Positions 11,890-22,054 of a DNA stretch of 64,000 nt are shown in pieces. Origin of the DNA: Congeria kusceri (lineage: Eukaryota > Mollusca > Bivalvia > Myida > Dreissenidae). The stretch lies in the NCBI GenBank assembly GCA_027627225.1, contig CM051025.1:57537681-57601680 (forward strand), in the 5' to 3' direction. The position numbers and the translations under genes are program-made. Below the pieces are notes generated by a model. The model worked only from the letters and a program-made list of their open reading frames with translations. It did not search any database and was not told where the DNA came from. Numbering within the stretch: the stretch's first letter is position 1; every line of letters begins with the position of its first letter.

Positions 11890-12066
11890 GTAAATATAAG
11901 TGAAGATGTTGTTTAAATATAATAATGCATTTAAATATAATTATATCATGAATATATTTTCCAGATTAATGTCTTAGCTGTTGTAATATATACACTATGT
12001 ATAATAGTAACGTCATTTGGTATAAAAACTATCAATGTTAAATAACTATTAATGTTATTACATACC

Positions 12067-12209
12067 ACGCAATACTGCTCCATTGTCCACTGACGACTGC
12101 CCGTCTGACAAATAAATTGCAATTGACCATTCATGTGGTATGTCATTTTTCCATTGACTTCTCCAACACTGTGCTTTAATGTGAAACTGGTCAACTGCCT
12201 AACAAACAA
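12067..12209 (-). pseudogene. Possible upstream exon of the SWIM-like fragment
   Basis: An open stretch reads FVRQLTSFTLKHSVGEVNGK, then MTYHMNGQLQFICQTGSRQW, and ends TMEQYCV before a GTATGT donor at about 12066. The intron to the SWIM-like fragment would be about 176 bp. The reading phases do not join: phase 0 runs into a stop in the next block. Either the gene is broken or one boundary is wrong. No family is recognised for this part alone. Confidence 0.25.
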
Positions 12210-12950
12210 ATGCTTCGTGTCTGTAACTTTTCACAAAGAAATTATACCCTTTATTGAACGCTCTATTTTTTCCCTTTTGTTTAATGTAGTCAACAATTAG
12301 TCCACTCTGTAGAACTTTAAGATGCCATTTTGACTTTAGTTTAAGACCGAATTGCAGAGAAATAATGCACAGAGCATTGAATAGTAAATATGTGTTACAA
12401 ATTCATTTTTGTTGTGCTAATTGTTTATTTATTAGGATCTTTATCTGGGCATATCAGTGCTAATTACCAGCCAAGCCTTCCAATGAAAGCTGGCCAGTGT
12501 ATTGATATTGTAAACACAGAGTTCAGCTGCACGAAAGCATTTTTACCTAGAACAGACCACGCGACCACTTGTCGATATGGTTTATAATACAGTGTTTCTC
12601 ACTCTAGAAACAATACAGCGATATTTTTATAACAATTCTCATATTCAGGTGGTTCGTTGAAATAATTGTTTTGTTAATTACATAATATCAGTTATAGTTG
12701 ACAATTATCACTAAGCAATGTGAAAAAGTTTTACTCAAGTGACTATGTGATGTTTGCCAGACCTGAGAAGATAGAACGTGGTGCTAACAGGACATTATAT
12801 TTGAGGGAGAGAATACATTAATGAGAACATAAACCTTGTGTCCGAATTATAGACTTGTAACAGAAAATCTTGCTTATGTTGAAATATTGTTTATGTTGTT
12901 CAAACGATTATCAAGTAAGTATTAATAAAGAATATTTTTCGATTGTTAAT
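12210..12950. other. Intron of pseudogene D left of the Gypsy element, nothing firm
   Basis: A 65-codon open frame at 12390-12587 (+) starts with a hydrophobic, signal-peptide-like stretch (MCYKFIFVVLIVYLLGSLSG). It has three cysteines but no recognised family and no splice or promoter support. The rest is AT-rich sequence without identifiable structure. Confidence 0.3.
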
Positions 12951-13157
12951 TGTTGTATATTCAGTGCGTACAGTGTGTAGCCACAGAAACTCATATCAGT
13001 AAATAACTAATATATGACAAGCCCTCTCTGATAGCAGTAGCTGCATTCTATTAGTCTCTGTACTTGGAGTAACATGCCTATGTGTGAATGCTTATAATAA
13101 ATGTTGTCAACTGATTTAGGACTGTGTTATTCATTAGAATAATTAAAGAACACAACA
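12951..13157 (+). repeat. 5' LTR of the Gypsy element
   Basis: The LTR runs from TGTTGTATAT to GAACACAACA, with TGTTGT...ACAACA inverted termini, and is 207 bp long. It contains TATAATAAA near 13095, a possible TATA or polyadenylation signal. It is followed directly by TGGTGTCAGAAGT (13158-13170). That ends in the complement of a tRNA CCA tail and looks like a primer-binding site, perhaps for a leucine tRNA. Confidence 0.7.
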
Positions 13158-13226
13158 TGGTGTCAGAAGTTAATTAGTTCTATTGGATTACAATAATTCG
13201 TTGGACATATACTAAACTTTCCAAAA

Positions 13227-14237
13227 ATGACGAAACAGTTGCCAGTGCCAGATAAGCTTTCGGTGGATGGAAATTTGAAAGAAAATTTCAGAAAATTCAA
13301 ACAGCAATTTGAATTATCCTCAAAAGTAACTGGACTTAAAGGGAAAGGCGACGATATTGAATCTTCTACATTGTTGACAATCATTGGCAGTGAAGCCTTA
13401 GAAGTGTACAATACATTTAATTGGCTTGAAGACGGTGATGCAGCAGGGGACAATATAAAAGTGGACAAAATCATCAATCAATAAGTTCCAGAAATACTGC
13501 AGTCCAAGAAGAAATGTTACATTTGAGAGACACGTGTTAAATACTAGAGTCCAAAAAGAAAGTGAAACAATTGACAGTTATGTCACAGAGCTAAAGATAT
13601 TAGCTAACACGTGCGAGTATGGAGAGCTGACTGAATATATAAAATACGGGACAGAATAGTTTGTGGTGTAAACAACAATGAAGTCAGATTACGCTTGCTA
13701 AGGGAGCATGAACTTACGCTACAGACGGCAATGGACATATGTCGTGCATTAGAGGCGTCCCATGAGCAAGTGAAATGCATGGCCAGTGGTACAATACCAG
13801 AAGAGCCGGTGAATGTCATGAGAGGCAAAACAAAGAAACAAAATGAAAAGTTGAAACCACGGAAACAAAACACAAATAGTGAAAAATGTGGAAAATGTGG
13901 AACTTCACACCCTCCAAGACAAGGTCCTGCATATGGCAAGGTGTGCCATAGATGTGGCATAAAGAACCACTTCAAGAAAATGTGCAGAGGGAAACCAGGA
14001 AAAGTGCGTTTGATTGACGATGACAGTGACAGTGACTATCTGAGTATGCTATGTGACTCAGTGAATGCAATGAACAGTGATTGGATAGTTGGATGTAAAA
14101 TAAATCATAATGAAATATCTTTTTTGGTTGACACTGGAGCCACATGTAATGTCATCAGCAAGAAGGTACTGAAGAAATTGAAAATAAAAGCTGAAGATCA
14201 TACAGTGGACATTATATTAAACCTATTGGATCACTGA
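13227..14237 (+). pseudogene. Gypsy gag and protease region, frame broken
   Basis: The gag start at 13227 reads MTKQLPVPDKLSVDGNLKEN and its first frame ends at 13484. The gag sequence continues in other frames (for example ETIDSYVTELKILANTCEYG near 13565-13624). The frame from 13695 carries a nucleocapsid zinc knuckle CHRCGIKNHFKKMC (CX2CX4HX4C) near 13943-13984. It then carries the aspartic protease active-site motif LVDTGATCNVIS near 14125-14160. Frame changes and stops make a full Gag-Pol impossible. Confidence 0.85.
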
Positions 14238-14266
14238 TACTTAAATGTACAATTAACAACAATGTA

Positions 14267-15065
14267 ATGCCTGTCAAATTTCAAGTTGTTCATGAAAAAC
14301 GCCAAACAATTCTTGGAAGAGATACATGCTTGCAATTTGGACTTATCAAAAAGCTATTTCCAGTCGATCAAAAAGAACCCCAAGACTTAATTAGCAAATA
14401 CAAAGATGTGTTTGAAGGAATTGGATGTCTACCAGGGAAACACACTATAAGTAGATCCGCATGTTGAACCTGTAGTACACGCACCAAGAAAGTACCATTG
14501 AAGTTACAAGACAAAGTGAAAGCAGAATTTCGACGAATGGAACAGGAAAATATCATTGTTCGAGAAACAGAGCCTACAGATTGGGTCAGTAGTATGGTGA
14601 CAGTTGTAAAGCTTGATGGTTCAGTTAGAATATGTCTCGACCCAAAGGGTCTAAACAAAGCTGTCAAACGTCAACATTATCCACTGAAAACGGTGTACTT
14701 TAAACTCTATAAATGGATGCTACCGTTTCAGAAGACCACCATTTGGGATTCACAGTGCAAGTGAAGTCAAGCAAATGGAAATGTCACGCATGTTTGAGGA
14801 CATATATTGGGTGGATATTATCATGGATGACATTCTGGTGACAGGAAGAACACTAGATGAACATGATAAATGTCTCGAAATGGGGCTAAAAAGAGCAGGG
14901 GAAAACAACCTGAAGCTGAACAAAGAAAAATGTCAGCTGAGGCAAACGGAAGTGCCGTACGTTGGTCATCTGTTAACGAAAAATGGAGTGAAAGCAGACC
15001 CTGACAAGGTCAAGGCTGTATTGAAAATGTCGGCACCTGGAAACAAGGAATTGATGACATTTTAG
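14267..15065 (+). pseudogene. Gypsy reverse transcriptase, internal deletion
   Basis: The N-terminal part shows DVFEGIGCLPGKH, ENIIVRETEPTDWVSSMVTV and VRICLDPKGLNKAVKR, all typical of Ty3/Gypsy RT. Near 14710-14770 the sequence jumps from the remains of motif A (MDATVSEDHH in another frame) to HSASEVKQMEMSRMFEDI. Most of the palm, on the order of 70-100 residues, is therefore missing. The catalytic loop follows as IIMDDILVTG near 14818-14847. Then comes VPYVGHLLTKNGVKADPDKV, the connection toward RNase H. The enzyme cannot be active. Confidence 0.85.
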
Positions 15066-15079
15066 GATTTATTCAGTAT

Positions 15080-15823
15080 TTGGCAAAATTCTTACCAAAT
15101 CTGTCAGATAAATCAGCAAATCTCAGAACGTTGCTAAAGAATGATGTTGCATTTGAATGGGGACATGAACAACATAATAGTTTCAAAGAGCTAGAAACAA
15201 TGGTTACAAATACACCAGTCCTGCAATATTTTGACAGTGAAAAGCCTATAATGCTTACAGTAGACAGTAGTTCAAAAGCATTGGGTGCAGCTATTGTGCA
15301 AAATAGGAAACCAGTGGCATATGCGTCCCAAGCACTCACTCCAACACAACAAAGGTACAGTCAAATTGAAAAAGAAACACTTGCGATTCTCTTTGGAGTA
15401 AAGACATTCAGACAGTTTGTATATGGACAACATGTTAAAGTTGTGAGTGATCACAAGCCTCTTCAAACTGTGATCAAACGGGGAATACATGAAAATCCGA
15501 TATGACTTCAAAGAATGCTTCTTGAACTGTCAGAATATGATTTAGATGTACAATATAAACCAGGAAAAACAATGTATTTAGCCGACACACTCTCAAGAAA
15601 CTACCTATCTGAAGAATCTGAGCCGTTGTTGAAAGAAGAATATAAAATAGCAGGAATACAAGAATGTATTGCTATGTCACAAGAACAATGCATGGAAATA
15701 AAGAATGCAACAGAAAATGACAGGGAAATGAATCTATTGAAAGAAATGGTCATAAACGGTTGGCCTGAAAATCGTCGTGATCTTCCAGATGAAATAAAAA
15801 TGTACTGGAAATGTAAAGGTTAA
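15080..15823 (+). pseudogene. Gypsy RNase H and linker
   Basis: RNase H residues are visible: the first Asp in MLTVDSSSKALGAAIVQ, the Glu in YSQIEKETLAILFGVK, and the Asp in VVSDHKPLQTV. An in-frame TGA at 15503-15505 follows ENPI. The same frame then resumes with LELSEYDLDVQYKPGKTMYL and ADTLSR, the typical end of a Gypsy RNase H. Confidence 0.85.
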
Positions 15824-15887
15824 ATCACGATCATTGACAATGTGCTTATGAAATAAGCTGCTGATTCCAAGGGCACTACGAGGAAAG

Positions 15888-16440
15888 ATGTTGGACTATA
15901 TACATGAGTCACACCTCGGAATTGTCAAATGTAAATCACTTGCAAGAGAAAGTATGTATTGGCCGGGAATAAATGCATCTATAAAAGATAAAATCGACAA
16001 ATGTGTTGTGTGTGCTCAAAATCAAGCTCAGAATCACAGGGAACCGATTTTGAAATTGGACCTACCAGATAGGCCATATGAGCATTGATGTTTTTGACTT
16101 AAAAGGTCGACAGTATTTGCTGTCAGTGGACTATTACTTAAAATGGCCGGAAGTATCAAAATTAGACAATCTTACAAGCATAAATGTCATTGGCTACTTA
16201 AAATCGCATATAACCAAATATGGAATACCATCAGAAATTGTTTCGGACAATGCAAGATATTTTGTAATTGCTGAATTTCGTCAATTCACAAAAGAATACG
16301 GGATTAAACACACAACGTCAAGTCCATACCACTACCAGTCACATGGTCAGGTTGAAAGAACGGTCAGGACTGTTAAGAATCTGTTAACAAAGCAGAAGAT
16401 CCATATATGGCTATGCTTAACTTCAGAATCACAGCCATAG
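15888..16440 (+). pseudogene. Gypsy integrase, frame broken
   Basis: The zinc-binding HHCC domain is visible as HESHLGIVKC...YWPGI...CVVCAQ (15900-16020). A frame change near 16080 leads into the catalytic core. That core has LSVDYYLKWPEVSKL (first Asp), IVSDNARYF (second Asp, with N where many copies have G) and HGQVERTVRTVKNLL (Glu). The acidic triad is complete, but the protein is split over at least two frames. Confidence 0.85.
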
Positions 16441-17578
16441 AGAGTATTGGACTATCACCAGCTCAAATGCTAATGGAAGGTCGCTGAAAACACAATTACC
16501 TGTTGCCAAAGAACTGATCAAACCAAAAGACAATGAAATCATTCAATCAAAATTACAACAAAAACAAGACAAACACGCTGGAAATAATTTAAGACCTCTA
16601 CAATCGGGGGAAAAACATTATGTTCAGACATAACACTACATGGAACACTGGTATAATACATATATACCATGAACTACCCAGGTCATACATCATCAACCCC
16701 AAATGGGAAGTATTACCGCAGAAACAGTCGACATATAAAACCAACAAAAGCCCCTCCAATCAACATTCCAAGATTACCAGAGGACAAACCATTCCCACGG
16801 GACACAGTCTCTACATACACAGAACAACAACAAACGGCTGAAAAGCGTCAACAAAAACAGCCACCACAATCCATGGAGCCACCACCACCACCACCACAAC
16901 AACAGCAGCAGCAACAATCACCTAGAAGTAGTCAACGGGAAAGAAAACCACCTAAATACATACAGGATTATAAAATATGAAAGAAAATAATGCTAAAAAA
17001 GTGTTTAATTTTGCTCTCACAATAATCCAGCATTTCATTTATATTATCAGTGTTAATTTGGTGAAAATTGATAAATTAATGTTTATTCATTATTTGGAAA
17101 ACATAAGGAAAACTCAAGTTTGGATTTATTGTATTAATGTTATATCAATGTAAGGCTAGCTGTGTATTCATTTATCCATTAGTGTGGAATGTAAAGCAAT
17201 TTATAGTACAGGAAATCTTGGATTCTTATAAATAGTTGTAAAAGTATGTTTGATTGTGTTTGACTGACATTTCCTGATAATTATCACATTCACACATGTT
17301 CAAGTAAACTAAGGCAAGGATTAAATCTGAAACTAACAAACTGTAACTGATAACATCAGACTTGCTCAATTAGAACTGACCTGGCAGGGACTTCCAACGG
17401 TGTGTTAATTGGAAAATAAACTCCTGGTAAAGTTGATCACTTAGATAGATAACCTGTATGATTTTTCATATGGTTTCACAGACATTTGGAATAATTAGAG
17501 ACAACATATCAATGATTACTATTAATAAGTTGTATGATTTATGATAATTATAATAATTCTCTTTTAGAAGAAGAGGGA
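16441..17578 (+). other. Gypsy C-terminal tail, 3' untranslated region and purine tract
   Basis: A frame at 16669-16980 is rich in Pro and Gln (a run of PPPPPPQQQQQQQ) and ends SQRERKPPKYIQDY, a typical basic end of Gypsy Pol. The roughly 590 bp after it are AT-rich and non-coding. AGAAGAAGAGGGA at 17566-17578 is the polypurine tract just before the expected 3' LTR start. Confidence 0.65.
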
Positions 17579-17589
17579 TGTTGTATATA

Positions 17590-19008
17590 TCTTGATAAAT
17601 ATACCAAGCGAAACGAAACGAATGAAAATTAACTTTTTACACGAAGTAAAGTAAAATGAAAATGTATCGAGTATAATTCCGAAAGTTATCCGGACATTTC
17701 CGATGTTTTCGGTTCAGTGAGTAGGCGCCTTTGGTTTGTTTCTGTTGGCAATTGATTGACGAATAAATATTAGGGGTGTTTAATTAAGAAATTGAATTCC
17801 GCTTGCGTTGTTGGTTAACAGCGCCATCGAACGTTATTAAAAACTGATATTGTTAGTACATAACTGCAGTTATTTGTATACATCCTAAAACAAGACTAAC
17901 ATAACAACGATTGTAATCAAAACACTGACAGCGTAGAAAGACTGTTTGCGAGAAAAGAAACTAAGAGCAAATGAGAGTATTTTTATTATTAGAAACATTT
18001 ATGAAGTAAGTCACCTGTCTGTTAATCATTTCTACAAAAAAATATCGAAACTCATAACTATACACTCTTCTTAAAATATATTGGTATAATCTAGTATTTG
18101 ACCTAATTGAAGATGGATCTCCAGGCCACTGTTTTTTTTGCAAATTAAAATTAGTATAGCGCGCGTCTAATTCATATGAACCATACAGGTTTGAATCAAT
18201 ATTCAGTGCTTTTTATCACAAGCGCTATGTTCGGTAGATACCAATTTAATAAAAATAAGTTTAATTAGTAAAATACATTCAAAACTCTCTTTAGAAGTAC
18301 AATGCTTTTCTTGTGCGTACGTCAAAAACAATAGCAATCGTCAATCGAGTGGTAACGATCGCTCCGCTATAAGTACTTACTCAATACAATGTTGTTAAAC
18401 TTACGCAATATATGATGTAATACGCAGTTAACCAGTCAACAGCACAAACATCTATCATACGTATGTGAATAGACATAACATGAATTCACTTGTAGATGTG
18501 GACTAAATGGATTATTATTATTGTTTATTAGTGTTTTAAGTCGGATCTACGGTATTTCTTGTCATCTATTTATAGAAAGTAGCATCGATAACAGGAATCC
18601 TCATTGCTCAGCGAGCGAAGCGAAGTAATTTATCGATTTACTGACTCGTAGCCTGCAAAGTAAAGAAGTAGTTCCGTCAAGACCGATTTTTGAATACACC
18701 TAGTAAATCCTGTCTCAAAACGTGTCATAAAGGCTAGACTGGCAATAGGCTAGAAACATGTTTGTTGCGCTTTTGAATCTTTTTTCACAGTGATATTGCA
18801 AATGATGGTTATAAAAGCAGAAACAATAAAGAAATAAAAACAACAAAAACAAAAGCAAACACTCAACATACATTTATTGTGATGAATTACGGTGATAATG
18901 TTTTATAAATAATACTGTCACAAAAGTAAACAACGTCATAAGTATTTCATGACATGTTTCGTTTTAGTTTTAACATTGGTATACACTGCAAACTTAACTA
19001 GCTCTTAC
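17590..19008. other. Intron of pseudogene D right of the Gypsy element, nothing recognised
   Basis: AT-rich sequence without a supported gene or complete repeat. A GCGAGCGAAGCGAAG word near 18612 recurs near 34233 and is probably part of a dispersed repeat. Confidence 0.4.
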
Positions 19009-19089
19009 CTCGTATCTCCACATATAGGTTACTTGCTTCAGTTGATTGATCTGCTCACTATCCTTTTCTTTGCAGAAATCATAGGCGTT
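19009..19089 (-). pseudogene. Pseudogene D, exon 5 (intact as an exon)
   Basis: The 81-bp exon is flanked by AG (19090-19091) and GTAAGA (19008-19003). It encodes NAYDFCKEKDSEQINQLKQV followed by TYMWRYE. It matches exon 5 of gene B (DVNEFCKAKSVEQSRKLKQV) and gene A (KVHEFCNATALEQCIQLKQI) in length, phase and spacing of FC, EQ, LKQ and M. Confidence 0.8.
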
Positions 19090-19187
19090 CTACATAACAA
19101 ATTGCTTTAAAAAATCATACGACACACGTGATCACACATCCTATCCTATTTTAGACAGAACGTAACATTATATCATAGCAAGACCAC

Positions 19188-19345
19188 GAATATAGAGAAT
19201 ACCAGGTTAGTGTTGAATATAGAGAAATTTATTTTGCGAGGCTGAGAACACCGGAAGCGCGAGCCTTGGCGAGCACTCCCGATGTTCGAGTCGAGCACGA
19301 TAAACTTCTCTATATATTCAACAATAATCCCAGTATTCTATTTAT
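19188..19345. repeat. Short foldback (inverted-repeat) element
   Basis: AGAATACCAGGTTAGTGTTG and GAATATAGAGAAATTTAT at the left are the inverse of ATAAACTTCTCTATATATTC and AACAATAATCCCAGTATTCT at the right. The centre is GC-richer (CGGAAGCGCGAGCCTTGGCG). Its size of about 160 bp and near-palindromic arms suggest a small foldback MITE inside an intron of pseudogene D. Confidence 0.55.
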
Positions 19346-19967
19346 CCCATCATTTGTCACTTCAAAACTTTATAAAAACAAATGTATAACAAACTGTGAA
19401 ATTCAAAAACTGGTTGTGCAACGCTTGTTCTACTATCGAATACAAAATGAACGAATTATACAAAATGAACGAATTGTAAAAAAGAAGTAGTCCCAAGATT
19501 CTAGAAATACAGTAAAATAAAACTTTGACTGTTAACTCGTTCTTTGTATACGTTGGTGTTATTAGTACAAAAATAATCGAATAGTAACTTACAGAATGAA
19601 AAAGACCTTGAAAGTCAGCAACGACACAACTGTGTAATGATCCTTACAATTAATGCTCTATAAATGAATCATTACACAATAAATGACCGTGACCTTTCTG
19701 CTCGGTTTCAAAAACTCTTAATCGAAGCGCACGTGTGACTGCAAATTCAATCTGCTTGTTTCGGAAAACATGTTTGCGTATTTAAAATACAATGTATGTA
19801 AATTATTTTCAAATGACATACCAGAATAATGCGATCGGCAAACGTAATCAATCGTGAAACGTAGTCCGTGTACATTTGCACAGTGTGGAATACAGCTTAG
19901 TTTATCCCACGGGGTTTTATTTCGTAAATGACAACGTGAAGATGGGATAAAAGATTCGTTAGAAAAC

Positions 19968-20066
19968 TGTAAGCATATCAAGGAGGTCTTTTATTGTTCT
20001 TTCCTCGTCTTGGTAAACCTCGTCTAATTTCTCAAACGCCAACCTCTATTCTTTGTCGTACAACTC
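19968..20066 (-). pseudogene. Pseudogene D, exon 4 with Trp-to-stop change
   Basis: After an AACAG acceptor (20071-20067) the frame reads ELYDKE, then TAG, then RLAFEKLDEVYQDEERTIKD and LLDML. Genes A and B have ELYDNQWTDAFEEL and ELYDNEWTDAFEEL, so the stop replaces the conserved Trp codon. The donor side (ACA|GTTTTC) is weak. The exon is one codon longer than in A and B. Confidence 0.75.
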
Positions 20067-20244
20067 CTGTTTTAAATCACATCAAATTGAGCATCGGATT
20101 TTTTTTTAAAGAAATGTCTTCCATTACTTCTCATTTTGAGGGATTAATATAATATGAAATGAAATACGTATAAATTGAGTTTGGTAATAACAATTGTGTA
20201 AGGTTTACACGGTAATTTTATGTAATAATTTTTATTTTACATTT

Positions 20245-20320
20245 CGCCACCTTACTATAACAAGACCCTATCTGCTTCTTGAACACATGTTAGATAGGCC
20301 CTTGTAATCATAAGGTGGCG
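20245..20320. repeat. 76-bp imperfect hairpin
   Basis: CGCCACCTTACTATAACAAG with ACCCTATCT is complementary to AGATAGGCCCTTGTAATCAT with AAGGTGGCG. About 24 of 29 positions pair, around an 18-base loop (GCTTCTTGAACACATGTT). It could be a tiny foldback element or a structured RNA precursor; the sequence alone does not decide. Confidence 0.5.
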
Positions 20321-20969
20321 ATGGGTGCATTTTTGTAACTAACAATGTTGCAATTTTTACTGGTCAGCTCGAACCAACATACTCATTAGATATAAATCAA
20401 ATAATGTCAACAGTTTTGTTATATTTGGCAAGAAAATGCTATTGATTTACACACTCCTATTAATGTATATGAAAAATCAAATAATGTATCATAATATCTT
20501 ATAAAAGTTATTGACTCAATTAGATATTCCATGATCAGTACAGCAGCTGAGAAACAAAATGCGCATTACAATAGAGAACGAATACCAAACACACTTGTTT
20601 CACTTTTGTCGGAAGGTACGGATCACTTAAGTCTTCCTTTTGAGAAGCCCTACCCATGTTTTATGTCGTTTTTAATCCTATAAAAACTGTGGAAACATAA
20701 TACATTCTTAATTTAGCATCAACATAATGTGTTGTTCGTCTGCAAACGTCTTAGTACAAGTGGAAATACGAATGCAATTTTGATCATTAAACCATCGTTA
20801 TGAGCATGTGTTTTGTTTAAGTTAAATAATATCTGTCCACACATATTTTACGCTTATTTAGACACATACCGTTCTTTGCAATCTGATCATTCTTGGTTAT
20901 GTATGTCACGTTTTTTGTCTTTTGATCTGATCTGTTCCTTCTTACGCTCTATATCTGAACGGAGCGTTT

Positions 20970-21900
20970 TTATGCTCCCCGAAAAATTCGGTGGACCATA
21001 ATTATAGTCGCCGCCTTGTCCATCCGTCCGTCCGTCCGTCCTTCCACTTACTTGTCCAGGCTATTCTCAGCAACTAATAGCCGGAATTCAACGAAACGTT
21101 ACGAAGCTTCATTACCAAGAGGAGGTGTGCATATTACCAGGACGTCCGCTTCATTGATTTTTCTCAGAGTTATGGGATTTGAAGATTTCTGAAATATGTA
21201 TATGGTAGGTGAACAATTCTTGACTTTCTTGTCAAGGCTATTTCTCAGCAACTACTGGCCGGAATTCAACAACCTTTATGGATAGCTTCATAACCATGAT
21301 GAGGTGTGCATATTACCAGGACGTTCCGCTTCAATGAATTTTCTCAGAGTTATGGGATTTTGAAGATTAATGTTATTAGTATACAGTGCACAATTCTTGA
21401 CTTCCTTGTCCAGGCTTTTTCTAAGCAACTACTGGCTGGAATTAAACAAAACTTCATGGGAAGCTTTATTACCAAGAGGAGGTGTGCTAATTACCAGGAT
21501 GTTCCACTTCAATGATTTTTCTTGGAGTTATGGGACTTTGAAGATTTCTGAAATAAGTATATAGTGCACAATTCTTGTCCGGGCTTTTTCTCAGCAACTA
21601 CTGGACAGATTTCATTGAAACCTAATTAAACTTTTCATTACCAAGAGGAGTTCTGCATATTACAAGGATGTTCCGCTTCAATGATTTTCTCAGAGTTATG
21701 GTACTTTGAAGATTTTTGAAATTAGTTTATAGTGCACAATTTTTGTATGGGATTTTTCTCAGCATTTACTGGCCAGATTTCAATAAAACTTTATGAAAAG
21801 CTTCATTGCCAAGAGGATGTATGCATATTACCAGGACGTTCCGCTTCAATGATTTTTCTTGGAGTTATGGGACTTTGAAGATGTAAATTGTGTCATATCT
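20970..21900. repeat. Tandem array, unit about 166-178 bp, five copies, behind a GTCCGTCC leader
   Basis: A GTCCGTCCGTCCGTCC run (about 21023-21042) precedes the array. The phrase CAGGCTATTCTCAGCAACTA or close variants starts near 21057, 21235, 21411, 21577 and 21750. Each unit also contains TTCATTACCAAGAGGAGGTG, ACCAGGACGTTCCGCTTCAA and AGAGTTATGGGA.TTTGAAG. Small open frames inside (21306-21564) follow the repeat. Confidence 0.75.
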
Positions 21901-22054
21901 GCTATATGAATTCAATGATGCTTGATGGAAAACTAAATACTAGTAACTAGGAATTGAAATAACCATACCGGTATTACAGTAATGATCCATCACTTTGCTT
22001 TATTGTATTTTGTTAAATTTCGGTTATTAGATTGGCGTATATCGTTGGGCGGCC

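Larger units (their letters stand above)
12951..17589 (+). mobile_element. Ty3/Gypsy LTR retrotransposon, defective, 3' LTR almost entirely missing
   Basis: The order is 5' LTR (12951-13157), primer-binding site, gag with zinc knuckle, protease, reverse transcriptase, RNase H, integrase, then a Gln/Pro-rich tail and a purine tract (17566-17578). RT and RNase H before integrase is the Ty3/Gypsy order. The frame is broken by many stops and shifts, and RT has a large internal deletion. After the purine tract only the first 10 bases of the LTR (TGTTGTATAT) are repeated, and the sequence then differs from the 5' LTR. The element sits in the long intron of Mieap-like pseudogene D, on the opposite strand. 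Confidence 0.9.
5899..20066 (-). pseudogene. Mieap-like gene D, whole pseudogene span (exons 4-7 recognisable)
   Basis: Four exon relics occur in the same order and strand as in genes A and B: exon 4 (19968-20066), exon 5 (19009-19089), exon 6 (8359-8451) and a split exon 7 (7369-7635, tail 5899-6077). The coiled-coil and N-terminal exons were not found upstream. Lesions include a TAG in place of the conserved Trp codon of exon 4, loss of both splice sites around exon 6, loss of two residues in the conserved PALLLHEGG motif, an early stop in exon 7 and about 1.2 kb of repeats inside exon 7. The intron between exons 5 and 6 is about 10.5 kb and holds a Gypsy element and other repeats. Similarity of exon sequence and of the 3' flank makes gene A its closest paralogue in this window. 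Confidence 0.8.

Noticed and set aside
12390..12587. Small secreted peptide gene
   Set aside because: A hydrophobic N-terminus alone is weak evidence in AT-rich DNA; no homologous family, exon or promoter support.
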